Source of the DNA: Alphaproteobacteria bacterium
GTDB taxonomy: Bacteria; Pseudomonadota; Alphaproteobacteria; Rhizobiales; BM303
Direction: 5' to 3'
Length of the DNA stretch: 43,977 bases
NCBI GenBank assembly: GCA_024275895.1
Contig: JAJRYE010000009.1
Coordinates: 1-43,977, forward strand
The first letter of the stretch is position 1, and each line of letters starts with the position of its first letter. The notes beneath the pieces were generated by a model. That model was not told the DNA's origin and did not search any database. It saw only the letters and a list, made by a program, of their open reading frames with translations. Made by a program: the position numbers and the translations under genes. Below are positions 26,456 to 33,342 of the stretch, one piece after another.

Positions 26456-26539
26456 GTCATTCCTGCGAAGGCAGGTATCCAAACCGGGTTCCCGGCCCGT
26501 GAATACCCTTTTTGGGATTCCTGCCTTCGCAGGAATGAC
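26456..26539. repeat. 84-bp palindromic MITE-like repeat, copy 2
   Basis: The arms 26456-26480 and 26515-26539 are complementary at 24 of 25 positions and surround a 34-bp centre. Length and arm sequence match the copy at 36-119. It lies in the 447-base gap upstream of the aldehyde oxidoreductase operon, between the divergent amidohydrolase gene and the operon leader. A transcript through it would fold into a long hairpin. Confidence 0.9.
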
Positions 26540-26617
26540 ACATGAAAACTTCTGAAATATGCGGTTTATTTCATGCGATTACCCTGCCGAAGCGATCAAG
26601 AAATATTTGCATGTCAG

Positions 26618-26639
26618 CCGGTCTCTGATAGAGTACTGG
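26618..26639 (+). promoter_or_regulatory. stem-loop in the leader of the aldehyde oxidoreductase operon
   Basis: CCGGTCTCT (26618-26626), loop GAT, then AGAG-T-ACTGG (26630-26639) forms a nine-pair stem with one bulged T and one G-U pair. It lies about 75 bases before the first gene of the operon. Whether it is a DNA operator or an RNA element is not shown. Confidence 0.45.
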
Positions 26640-26674
26640 AATCTGGCTAAACATTAGATATTGCTTAAGTAATT

Positions 26675-26687
26675 TCTGTGTCACAGA
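26675..26687 (+). promoter_or_regulatory. perfect 13-bp palindrome upstream of the AOR operon
   Basis: TCTGTGTCACAGA is a perfect palindrome about a central T, 25 bases before the ATG of the ferredoxin gene and just upstream of its ribosome site GGGAGGA. A looser palindrome, TTGCTTAAGTAA, lies at 26661-26672. The position suits an operator that represses or modulates the operon. The regulator is not identifiable in the window. Confidence 0.5.
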
Positions 26688-26712
26688 TGTAAAAAACAAC
26701 CGGGAGGAAAAA

Positions 26713-27192
26713 ATGCAAAAGGCTTTGGTTCTTGATGCGGGTAAATGCACCGGCTGCAAGCAGTGCGAGCTTGCCTGCTCCTTTGAGCATGAGGGTATAT
26801 TCAATGTGTCGCGCTCGCGTATCCGCGTGTTCATTTTTGAACACGAGGCGCGTTTTGTCCCCTACACCTGCACCCAGTGCGATCAGGCCTGGTGCATGCA
26901 GGTCTGCCCGGTGGGCGCGATTACGTCTGATGCGGCGACAGGAGTAAAATCGGTCAATGCCGCCACCTGCGTCGGTTGCAAGGTCTGCACCATTGCCTGC
27001 CCCTTCGGCACCATCAATTACAACGCCATTACCGGCAAGGTTGAAAAATGCGATCTGTGCGGCGGCGACCCGGCCTGCGCCCGCGAATGCCCGACCGGCG
27101 CCATCACCTTCATTGACTCAAATCTGGCCGGTTATGAAAAAATGCAGGACTGGGCTCATAAAACCGATACAGCGCCCCAGGCGGCGTCATAA
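26713..27192 (+). CDS. aorA: four-cluster ferredoxin subunit of aldehyde oxidoreductase (AorA-like)
   Basis: This 159-residue protein has sixteen cysteines in four [4Fe-4S] sets: Cys12/15/18/22, 53/56/61/65, 86/89/92/96 and 113/116/122/126. This is the layout of HycB/DmsB-type electron-transfer subunits. It is the first gene of the operon and lies 16 bases before the catalytic AOR gene. In the AorABC enzyme of Aromatoleum the small Fe-S subunit forms the electron wire between the tungsten subunit and the FAD subunit, and I infer the same here. There is no signal peptide or Tat motif, so the complex is cytosolic. A strong CGGGAGGAAAAA ribosome site precedes the ATG. Confidence 0.92.
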   Translation: MQKALVLDAGKCTGCKQCELACSFEHEGIFNVSRSRIRVFIFEHEARFVPYTCTQCDQAWCMQVCPVGAITSDAATGVKSVNAATCVGCKVCTIACPFGTINYNAITGKVEKCDLCGGDPACARECPTGAITFIDSNLAGYEKMQDWAHKTDTAPQAAS

Positions 27193-27208
27193 GGGGAGGA
27201 TAACACTC

Positions 27209-29053
27209 ATGTCATGGACAAAAAAAATCCTGCGCGTCAATCTGACAACGGGAAGCTGCACGCCAGAAGCGCTCAATATGGATTGGGCAAGACAGTATAT
27301 CGGCCAGCGCGGTCTGGCGACCAAATACCTGACCGAAGAGATCGACCCGAAGGTTGATCCGCTCTCGCCCGACAACAAGATGATCTTCGCCACCGGGCCG
27401 CTCACCGGCACCGGCGCCTCCACCAGCGCGCGCTATTCGGTCATCACCAAAGGAGCGCTCACCGGCGCGATCTCCTGTTCCAATTCCGGCGGCTATTTCG
27501 GCAATGAACTGAAAAATGCCGGTTGGGATATGGTCATTGTCGAGGGCAAATCGCCAAAACCGGTTTATCTTTACATCTGCAATGATGTGGCCGAGCTGCG
27601 CGATGCCGCCGAAATCTGGGGCACCTCGACCTGGAACACCGAGGAATGGATCAAGAAAACCCATCAGGACCCGGTGATGCGGGTGGCCTCGGTCGGCATT
27701 GCGGCGGAAAACGGCGTTTTGTATTCTGCCATCGTCAATGATTTGCACCGGGCGGCGGGCCGCTCCGGCGTCGGCACGGTCATGGCGTCGAAAAACCTGA
27801 AAGCCATCGGTGTGCGCGGCACATTGGGCGTTGGCGTGAATGACCCGGAAGCTTTCATGAAAGCAGCCAGCGCCGCCAAGAAGGTGCTGGCGGACAACGC
27901 GGTTACCGGCGTCGGCCTGCCAACCCACGGCACGCAGATATTAATGAATGTCATCAATGAAATCGGTGCGCTGCCCACCCGCAACGCCGAAGACGTGCAG
28001 TTTGAAAACGCCGGTGATATTTCCGCCGAGGCCATGCGTGAGACGCGCCGCGACGGCACCACCAATCTGGTCGCCAATCAGGCCTGTTTTGGCTGCACCA
28101 TCGCCTGCGGCCGTGTCTCCCGGATTGACCAGACCCATTACACCGTGGTGAACCGGCCCGAATACTGGGGCGCCTCGGGCGGGCTGGAATATGAAGCCGC
28201 CTGGGCTCTGGGGGCCGCCACCGGCATCAAGGATCTTGAAGCGCTCACCTATGCCAATTTTATCTGTAATGAGCAGGCGATTGATCCCATCACCTTTGGC
28301 GCCACCCTCGGCGCGGCGATGGAGCTTTATGATCAAGGCGTCATCACTGACGAGGACACCGGCGGCGTGGCGCTCAATATGGGCTCGGCCGAGGCGCTCA
28401 CCACCATGGTGGAACTGACCGGCAAGGGCGAGGGTTTTGGCGCTGTGCTGGGCCTTGGCTCCAAACGGCTATGCGAGAAATACGGCCATCCGGAGTTGTC
28501 CATGTCGGTCAAGGGGCTGGAGTTTCCCGCCTATGACCCGCGCGGCATTCAGGGCATCGGCCTCAACTACGCCACCTCCAACCGCGGCGCCTGCCATGTG
28601 CGCGGCTACACCGTAGCTTCGGAAGTTCTCGGCATCCCGGAAAAAACCGATCCGCTGGTCACCGAAGGCAAGGCCGGGCTGGTGAAAGCCTTCCAGGACG
28701 CCACCGCGGCGGTGGATTCGGCCGGTATCTGCCTGTTCACAACCTTCGCCTGGTCGCTGGAGGATATTGCGCCCCAGGTCGATGCCGCCTGCGAGGGCGA
28801 GTGGACGGTGGATAGCATGCTGGAGGCGGGCGAGCGCATCTGGAACATGGAGCGCAAGTTCAATCTGGCGGCAGGCTTTACCGGCAAGGATGACACCTTG
28901 CCCCGGCGGATTTTGAAAGATGCCGCCAAGACCGGTCCCGCCAAGGGTCTGGTGAGCAGTCTCGACAAAATGCTGCCCGAATATTACGAGCTGCGCGGCT
29001 GGTCGGCGGACGGTGTCCCCAGCGGCGAGACCTTGAGCCGCCTCGGGCTGTAA
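27209..29053 (+). CDS. aorB: tungsten-type aldehyde:ferredoxin oxidoreductase, catalytic subunit
   Basis: The 614-residue protein is a full-length AOR-family enzyme, which binds a bis-tungstopterin and one [4Fe-4S] cluster and oxidises aldehydes to acids or reduces acids. The N-terminal domain shows LRVNLTTGSC, the pterin-binding TGPLTGTGASTSARYSV and SNSGGYFGNELKNAGWD. The cluster ligands are Cys293, Cys296, Cys300 (ACFGCTIACG) and Cys508 (SAGICLF). The middle pterin segment DLHRAAGRSGVGTVMASKNLKAI and the helical domain with SVKGLEFPAYDPRGIQGIGLNYATSNRGACH are typical. GAGGA precedes the ATG at 27209; the frame is open upstream across the ferredoxin gene but that part is not protein-like. 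Tungsten rather than molybdenum is inferred from the family. Confidence 0.95.
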   Translation: MSWTKKILRVNLTTGSCTPEALNMDWARQYIGQRGLATKYLTEEIDPKVDPLSPDNKMIFATGPLTGTGASTSARYSVITKGALTGAISCSNSGGYFGNELKNAGWDMVIVEGKSPKPVYLYICNDVAELRDAAEIWGTSTWNTEEWIKKTHQDPVMRVASVGIAAENGVLYSAIVNDLHRAAGRSGVGTVMASKNLKAIGVRGTLGVGVNDPEAFMKAASAAKKVLADNAVTGVGLPTHGTQILMNVINEIGALPTRNAEDVQFENAGDISAEAMRETRRDGTTNLVANQACFGCTIACGRVSRIDQTHYTVVNRPEYWGASGGLEYEAAWALGAATGIKDLEALTYANFICNEQAIDPITFGATLGAAMELYDQGVITDEDTGGVALNMGSAEALTTMVELTGKGEGFGAVLGLGSKRLCEKYGHPELSMSVKGLEFPAYDPRGIQGIGLNYATSNRGACHVRGYTVASEVLGIPEKTDPLVTEGKAGLVKAFQDATAAVDSAGICLFTTFAWSLEDIAPQVDAACEGEWTVDSMLEAGERIWNMERKFNLAAGFTGKDDTLPRRILKDAAKTGPAKGLVSSLDKMLPEYYELRGWSADGVPSGETLSRLGL

Positions 29054-29065
29054 CCTGTGCATTAC

Positions 29066-29091
29066 GGGCCATCTGCTGTTGCGGGTGGCCC
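29066..29091 (+). terminator. hairpin between aorB and the flavoprotein gene
   Basis: GGGCCATC (29066-29073) pairs with GGTGGCCC (29084-29091) over eight positions with one G-U pair and a ten-base loop. TTGTCTTATTT follows, a weak T-rich tail. It lies in the 66-base gap inside the operon, so it may be a partial terminator or 3' stabiliser that raises aorA-aorB over the downstream genes. Confidence 0.55.
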
Positions 29092-29119
29092 TTGTCTTAT
29101 TTGCTGGAGATATTGAAAT

Positions 29120-30364
29120 ATGCGCCATGTCATCATAGGCACGGGACCTGCCGGCGTGAATGCGGCTGAAACCTTGCGCAAACTTGACGCCAATGCCAAA
29201 ATTACCCTGATCGGCGGTGAGCGCGAAGCGCCCTATTCGCGCATGGCCATCCCCTATGTGCTGAGCGGCGCGATTTCCGAGGCCGGAACGCGCCTGCGAC
29301 AGGAACCGGGCTATTTTGACCGGGCACGGATAAATGTTATTTCCGGACCGGTAGCGCGGGTGGATACACAGCACAAGGCGGTAGAGCTTGTTGGCGGCAA
29401 TATTGTCGAATATGACCGCCTGCTGATCGCGGCGGGCGCAAGCCCCATCAAGCCCCATGTCCCCGGTCTTGACCTGCCCGGTGTGCATCATTGCTGGAGC
29501 CTTGCCGATATGCGCGCCATAGAAGACCTGGCGGGCAAGGGCGATAATGTGGTGCTGATGGGAGCGGGCTTTATCGGCTCGATTATCCTTGAGTCCTTAA
29601 AATCGCGCGGCGTCAATCTCACCGTGGTCGAGGTTGAAGATCGCATGGTGCCCAGAATGCTTGATGAGACCGCTGGCGCCCTGCTCAAAAGCTGGTGCGA
29701 AAGCAAGGGGGTGAGTGTGCGCACCGGCACACGAATTGAGAAGGTGAAATCCGGGACGGCGGAGGGGCTGAGAGTTCATCTGAGCGATGGCGCGGCCCTT
29801 GACGCCAGGCTTCTGGTTGTCGCCGCCGGGGTCAAACCGAATACCGAATTCCTTATCGGCAGCGGCGTTGAAACCGATCGCGGCATTCGGGTTGACGCGC
29901 GCCAGCAAACCAGCGTCCCGGACATTTTCGCCGCCGGTGATATCGTCCGCTCGCGCGATTTTTCCACCGGCAGGGCGGCGGTGATGGCCATTCAGCCGGT
30001 GGCGGTTGATCATGCCCGCATCGCGGCGGTGAATATGACCGGCGGGGCGGCGAGCTATCAGGGCGCGCTGGCCATGAATGTGCTTGATACCATGGGGCTC
30101 ATCTCCACTTCATTTGGCCTTTGCGATGGACCGGCAAATGCGCAAAGCGCCATTGCGCTTGATGCGGGGGCCTATAAATATATGCGGCTTGAATTTGATG
30201 GCAATGTTCTGACGGGAGCCCAGAGCCTCGGCCTGCCCGAACATATTGGCGTCTTGCGCGGTTTCATTCAGAGCCGGCTTGATCTGGGGGGCTGGAAAGA
30301 GCGGCTGGCGGAAAATCCGCTGCGTCTGGCCGAAGCCTATGTGGGGATAATGAACGGGGTTTGA
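29120..30364 (+). CDS. aorC: FAD-dependent NAD(P)H oxidoreductase subunit (AorC-like)
   Basis: The 414-residue flavoprotein is of the pyridine-nucleotide-disulfide reductase type without the redox-active cysteine pair. The FAD loop is GTGPAGVNAAE at the N-terminus and the NAD(P)H loop VLMGAGFIGSIILE near 150. The second FAD contact is PDIFAAGDIV. In Aromatoleum AOR a protein of this kind is the third subunit and lets the enzyme use NAD rather than only ferredoxin. The gene order ferredoxin, AOR, flavoprotein here is the same. A GGAGAT ribosome site precedes the ATG. A MoaD-like gene follows after 13 bases. A rubredoxin or nitrite reductase-like role is less likely given the operon. Confidence 0.9.
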   Translation: MRHVIIGTGPAGVNAAETLRKLDANAKITLIGGEREAPYSRMAIPYVLSGAISEAGTRLRQEPGYFDRARINVISGPVARVDTQHKAVELVGGNIVEYDRLLIAAGASPIKPHVPGLDLPGVHHCWSLADMRAIEDLAGKGDNVVLMGAGFIGSIILESLKSRGVNLTVVEVEDRMVPRMLDETAGALLKSWCESKGVSVRTGTRIEKVKSGTAEGLRVHLSDGAALDARLLVVAAGVKPNTEFLIGSGVETDRGIRVDARQQTSVPDIFAAGDIVRSRDFSTGRAAVMAIQPVAVDHARIAAVNMTGGAASYQGALAMNVLDTMGLISTSFGLCDGPANAQSAIALDAGAYKYMRLEFDGNVLTGAQSLGLPEHIGVLRGFIQSRLDLGGWKERLAENPLRLAEAYVGIMNGV

Positions 30365-30377
30365 CCAAGGAAAAAAT

Positions 30378-30629
30378 ATGACCATAACCCTCAAACTGTT
30401 TTCGGTACTGGAGAAACATCTCCCGGCCGGTGCGGTGCGCAATCAGGCCAAAATCGAGATTGAAGAGGGCGCATCGGTTGGCGATGTGCTTGCCGCTTAC
30501 GGCGTTGCCCTGCCGCTTTGCCAGATTATTCTCGTCAACGGCGTCTATTCGCGCCCCGCCGATGTGGACGGGGTCAAGCTTGCACAAGATGATGTTCTGG
30601 CCGTCTGGCCCCCGGTTGCCGGTGGCTGA
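30378..30629 (+). CDS. MoaD/ThiS-like sulfur-carrier protein of the AOR operon
   Basis: This 83-residue protein has the ubiquitin-like MoaD/ThiS pattern: beta strand ITLKLFSVLEKHLP, helix ASVGDVLAAYGV, then CQIILVNGVYS, LAQDDVLAVWPPVAGG, ending in the diglycine that receives sulfur as a thiocarboxylate. MoaD-like genes are common beside AOR genes and probably take part in tungstopterin synthesis or insertion, perhaps as a specialised form of molybdopterin synthase small subunit. Activation requires an E1-like enzyme; the MoeB homologue at 7973 is the only candidate in the window. An AAGGAAAAAAT site precedes the ATG, and its last codons overlap the next gene by eight bases. Confidence 0.9.
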   Translation: MTITLKLFSVLEKHLPAGAVRNQAKIEIEEGASVGDVLAAYGVALPLCQIILVNGVYSRPADVDGVKLAQDDVLAVWPPVAGG

Positions 30630-30936
30630 GAGCGCTACGGAGACAACGCCCGGGACGATCGTCAAGCTCATGTCGCTGGACGCAAGCGAGTTTTACCGCG
30701 CCCTGATGAAATTTGCTCCTGAAACCCGGGAGCAGGGCCAGGTCAGTGCATATCTGATCGGCAATGAGGCCAAGGGCCTGCGCATCACGATTGAGGAGCT
30801 TGCCCCCTTTTGCCCCGGCGGATTGATTGTCCTGCCGCAATGCCGGATAACACTTAAGTTTCACGGAGTAGGAACAAGGGAACGTGAAACCATCCTGGCC
30901 CGTTTTGACCGCACCTATTTTCGCGGCGGCGGATAG
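30622..30936 (+). CDS. uncharacterised 104-residue protein coupled to the AOR MoaD-like gene
   Basis: I do not recognise this protein. The GTG start at 30622 overlaps the MoaD-like gene by eight bases, so translation is likely coupled; TTG at 30616 or ATG at 30670 are alternatives. The core from residue 18 onward (SLDASEFYRALMKFAP) reads as a compact alpha/beta domain, with predicted strands GLRITIEEL, GGLIVLPQC and CRITLKFHGVG, and a helix TRERETILARFDRTYF. Two cysteines (Cys64, Cys74) are present. The end is RGGG, a glycine tail like those of ubiquitin-like carriers, though the rest is not clearly of that fold. Position suggests a role in AOR cofactor maturation or complex assembly; that is inference. 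Codon and base use match the neighbours. Confidence 0.7.
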   Translation: MAESATETTPGTIVKLMSLDASEFYRALMKFAPETREQGQVSAYLIGNEAKGLRITIEELAPFCPGGLIVLPQCRITLKFHGVGTRERETILARFDRTYFRGGG

Positions 30937-31023
30937 GGGCGGCGACCCGTCAGGACAGACAACCGCATGAAGTGGATCGGACAGCTGTTAAAGCATCATC
31001 CCCGCCTTCGCGCCTCCCCCCGC

Positions 31024-31100
31024 CGGACGGGATATGTTACCCCGTCCGAAACAGTTCAATACATCAATACGTTCTGGTCGGGGGGGCAACCCCGGACCAG
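31024..31100. terminator. two hairpins at the convergent end of the AOR operon
   Basis: CGGACGGG (31024-31031) and CCCGTCCG (31041-31048) form an eight-pair stem with a nine-base loop. A second stem, CTGGTC (31074-31079) with GACCAG (31095-31100), continues inward through GGGG/CCCC pairs. Neither has a T-run on either strand. They lie between the AOR operon and the convergent small gene ending at 31126, so a termination or mRNA-end function is likely but the type is unclear. No gene is supported in 30937-31125. Confidence 0.45.
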
Positions 31101-31125
31101 CGGGGGAGATAGATCCGGGTCGGCT

Positions 31126-31479
31126 TCAAAGCGGTTCCTGGCGTGAGGTGGTGCAGTAGCTTGTTTCTGCGGCCTTTGCCCTGGCTTTCTCGCAGGCCGG
31201 TTTTCCCGCCATGGGGGTTATGGTGACGCTGTCTGCCGGGAAGCTGATGAGATAGTGAACTCTTGGGGCATTTTTTGCGCGCCGTGTGCGGTAGGAGGTG
31301 AATTTCTGCGGGCTTTTTACGCAGCGGCTTTTTATGATCCTGAAACCGGCGCGTTTCAAGGTCGGGCGGATCTGGCCAAGCTTGACCTCGCAGGCTTTCA
31401 TGTTGGCGGCATTGGCAAAAGAGGCGGAGATATCGCCCTTGACCAGCGCCAGAATAACCAGAAGCACGGATTGGTCCAT
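31126..31479 (-). CDS. small basic protein of unknown function
   Basis: I do not recognise this 117-residue protein. I place the start at 31479 because AAGGAG lies just upstream on the minus strand and the product then opens with MDQSVLLVILALVKGDI. The longer frame to 31548 would overlap the end of the uup-like gene. The protein is rich in lysine and arginine, with KLGQIRPTLKRAGFRIIKSR and TSYRTRRAKNAPRVHYLISFP as the likely folded part, and contains four cysteines. The C-terminal 30 residues look disordered. It is the last gene of the run starting at mutL, 58 bases after the ATPase. It may be a real small gene or a spurious frame; codon use fits the region. Confidence 0.5.
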   Translation of the reverse strand: MDQSVLLVILALVKGDISASFANAANMKACEVKLGQIRPTLKRAGFRIIKSRCVKSPQKFTSYRTRRAKNAPRVHYLISFPADSVTITPMAGKPACEKARAKAAETSYCTTSRQEPL

Positions 31480-31537
31480 GTCTCGCTCCTTTTTTACAGC
31501 TTGCCCCCTTGCCATCGCAGAGGCGGTGAACAAGGGG

Positions 31538-33340
31538 CTACCCTTCAAACTCCTCGCGCAGCATTTCCAGAGTTAGCCATTTTTCTTCCGACACTTCCAG
31601 TTCATTTTGCGCGGTTTCCAGATCGGCAGTGATTTTGGCGAATTTTTCCGGATTGCCGGTAAAAAGATCGGGGCTTTCCAGTTCCTTGTGCAACGTGTTG
31701 ATCCGGCGTTGCAATTCGTCGATTTTGGCGGGCAGGGTTTCGAGCGCGTGCTTGTCCTTGTAGGTCATCTTCTTTAGTTCCGGGCCCGAAGAGGGCTTGC
31801 GGGGTTTGGCCGCTTTTTCGCGCTTTACCACTTGAGCTTCCGAAGTCTTTGCACCATCGCGCTGGGCAAGCATGTCTGAGTAGCCGCCGGCATATGCGCG
31901 CCATTTTCCCGCCTCGTCCTGCGTGATGATGGAGGTGGCGACCCGGTCGAGAAAATCGCGGTCATGGCTGACCACCAATACGGTGCCGTCATAGCCGGCC
32001 AGCAATTCTTGCAACAGGTCAAGGGTTTCCAGGTCAAGATCATTGGTCGGCTCATCGAGAACCAGAAAATTGGAAGGTTTTGCCAGCGCTTTTGCCAGCA
32101 TCAGGCGGCCGCGCTCGCCGCCCGAGAGTGCCGAGAGAGGGGTGCGGGCCTGCTCGGGCGCGAAGAGGAAGTCCTTCATATAGCCGATGACATGTTTGGG
32201 CGCGCCGTTGACATGTACCGTATCGCCGCTGCCATCGGTGAGGGCATCGCGCAGGGTGTCTTCCGGGTCAAGGCTCATGCGGCGCTGGTCAAGGCTGACC
32301 ATGTGCAGATTTGTTCCCAGCCGGATCTCGCCGTTGTCAGGTTCAAGCTCGCCGGTGAGGAGTTTTATAATCGTGGTTTTGCCGGCGCCGTTGGGGCCGG
32401 TAATGCCGATCCGGTCGCCGCGCTGCACCCGGACGGAAAAGTCCTTCACGACCGCCTTGCCGTCAAAGGATTTGGAAATGTTTTTGGCCTCGGCGACAAT
32501 TTTACCCGATGTTGTGCCGCTGGTGGCGGCCATTTTGGCGCTGCCAGCGGGGCCGATATATTCGCGCCTTTTTGCTCGCAGCTCATGCAGCCCGGCAAGG
32601 CGCTTCTGGTTGCGTTTGCGCCGCGCGGTGACGCCATAGGTCAGCCAGTGCTCCTCGCGCACGATCTTGCGGTCCAGTTTGTGCTGCTCCATTGCCTCGA
32701 TCTCAAGCTGCGCATCGCGCCAGTTTTCAAAATGGACAAAGCCGCGCTCAAAGCTCCTTGTGCGCCCGCGGTCGATCCACAAGGAAGAGCGGGTGAGGTT
32801 GGATAAAAACCGCCGGTCATGGCTGATCAGCACCAGCGCGCCGGGGTAAGCGGCCAGTTCGGCCTCAAGCCACTCAATGGTGGGCAGATCAAGATGATTG
32901 GTGGGCTCGTCAAGCAGCAGGATATCGGGCCGGGGGGCAAGAACCCGGGCCAGAGCCGCCCGGCGCGCCTCGCCGCCCGAGAGGCTGTCTGGCGCTTCAT
33001 CGCCGCCCAGCCCGAACTGCTCCAGAAGATAACGCGGCCGGTGCGGATCATCGCCGGGGCCAAGATCTGATTTTACGTAATCCAGCGTGGTGGCAAAGCC
33101 GCTCAAATCCGGCTCCTGGGGCAGATAGCGCAAGGTGGTTCCCGGTTGCAAAAACCGCACGCCGTGATCGGCCTCAATGAGACCGGCGGCGATTTTGAGC
33201 AGGGTGGATTTGCCCGAACCGTTGCGCCCCACAAGGCATAACCGCTCGGACGGGCCAAGATAAAATTCGGCCCCCTCCAGCACCGGCGCGCCGCCAAAGG
33301 TGAGATGGATATCCCGCAGGCTCAAAAGTGGCGGCGCCAT
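31538..33340 (-). CDS. uup: ABC-F ATPase, Uup type
   Basis: The 600-residue protein has two ABC ATPase domains and no membrane part, as in ABC-F proteins, which act on ribosomes or, for Uup, affect translation and transposon precise excision. Walker A motifs are GRNGSGKST (near 40) and GPNGAGKTT (near 320). Signature and Walker B pairs are LSGGEARRAALARVLA with LLLDEPTNHLD, and LSGGERGRLMLAKALA with LVLDEPTNDLD. The C-terminal 80-90 residues form a charged coiled coil (KIDELQRRINTLHKELE) that in Uup binds DNA. The ATG at 33340 comes 2 bases after the RND pump stop (a TTG at 33346 would overlap it). It is part of a packed operon with mutL and the efflux genes. Confidence 0.93.
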   Translation of the reverse strand: MAPPLLSLRDIHLTFGGAPVLEGAEFYLGPSERLCLVGRNGSGKSTLLKIAAGLIEADHGVRFLQPGTTLRYLPQEPDLSGFATTLDYVKSDLGPGDDPHRPRYLLEQFGLGGDEAPDSLSGGEARRAALARVLAPRPDILLLDEPTNHLDLPTIEWLEAELAAYPGALVLISHDRRFLSNLTRSSLWIDRGRTRSFERGFVHFENWRDAQLEIEAMEQHKLDRKIVREEHWLTYGVTARRKRNQKRLAGLHELRAKRREYIGPAGSAKMAATSGTTSGKIVAEAKNISKSFDGKAVVKDFSVRVQRGDRIGITGPNGAGKTTIIKLLTGELEPDNGEIRLGTNLHMVSLDQRRMSLDPEDTLRDALTDGSGDTVHVNGAPKHVIGYMKDFLFAPEQARTPLSALSGGERGRLMLAKALAKPSNFLVLDEPTNDLDLETLDLLQELLAGYDGTVLVVSHDRDFLDRVATSIITQDEAGKWRAYAGGYSDMLAQRDGAKTSEAQVVKREKAAKPRKPSSGPELKKMTYKDKHALETLPAKIDELQRRINTLHKELESPDLFTGNPEKFAKITADLETAQNELEVSEEKWLTLEMLREEFEG

Positions 33341-33342
33341 GT

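Noticed and set aside
26957-27208. An 84-residue N-terminal extension of the AOR catalytic protein
   Set aside because: The extension would overlap the ferredoxin gene and has random composition; the ATG at 27209 has a ribosome site and gives the family N-terminus.
28469-29491. 340-codon open frame opposite aorB and the flavoprotein
   Set aside because: It runs across two well-supported genes and has no recognisable motif or ribosome site.
30967-31146. 59-codon ATG frame after the AOR operon
   Set aside because: It covers both GC hairpins, lacks a ribosome site and its product is low complexity.
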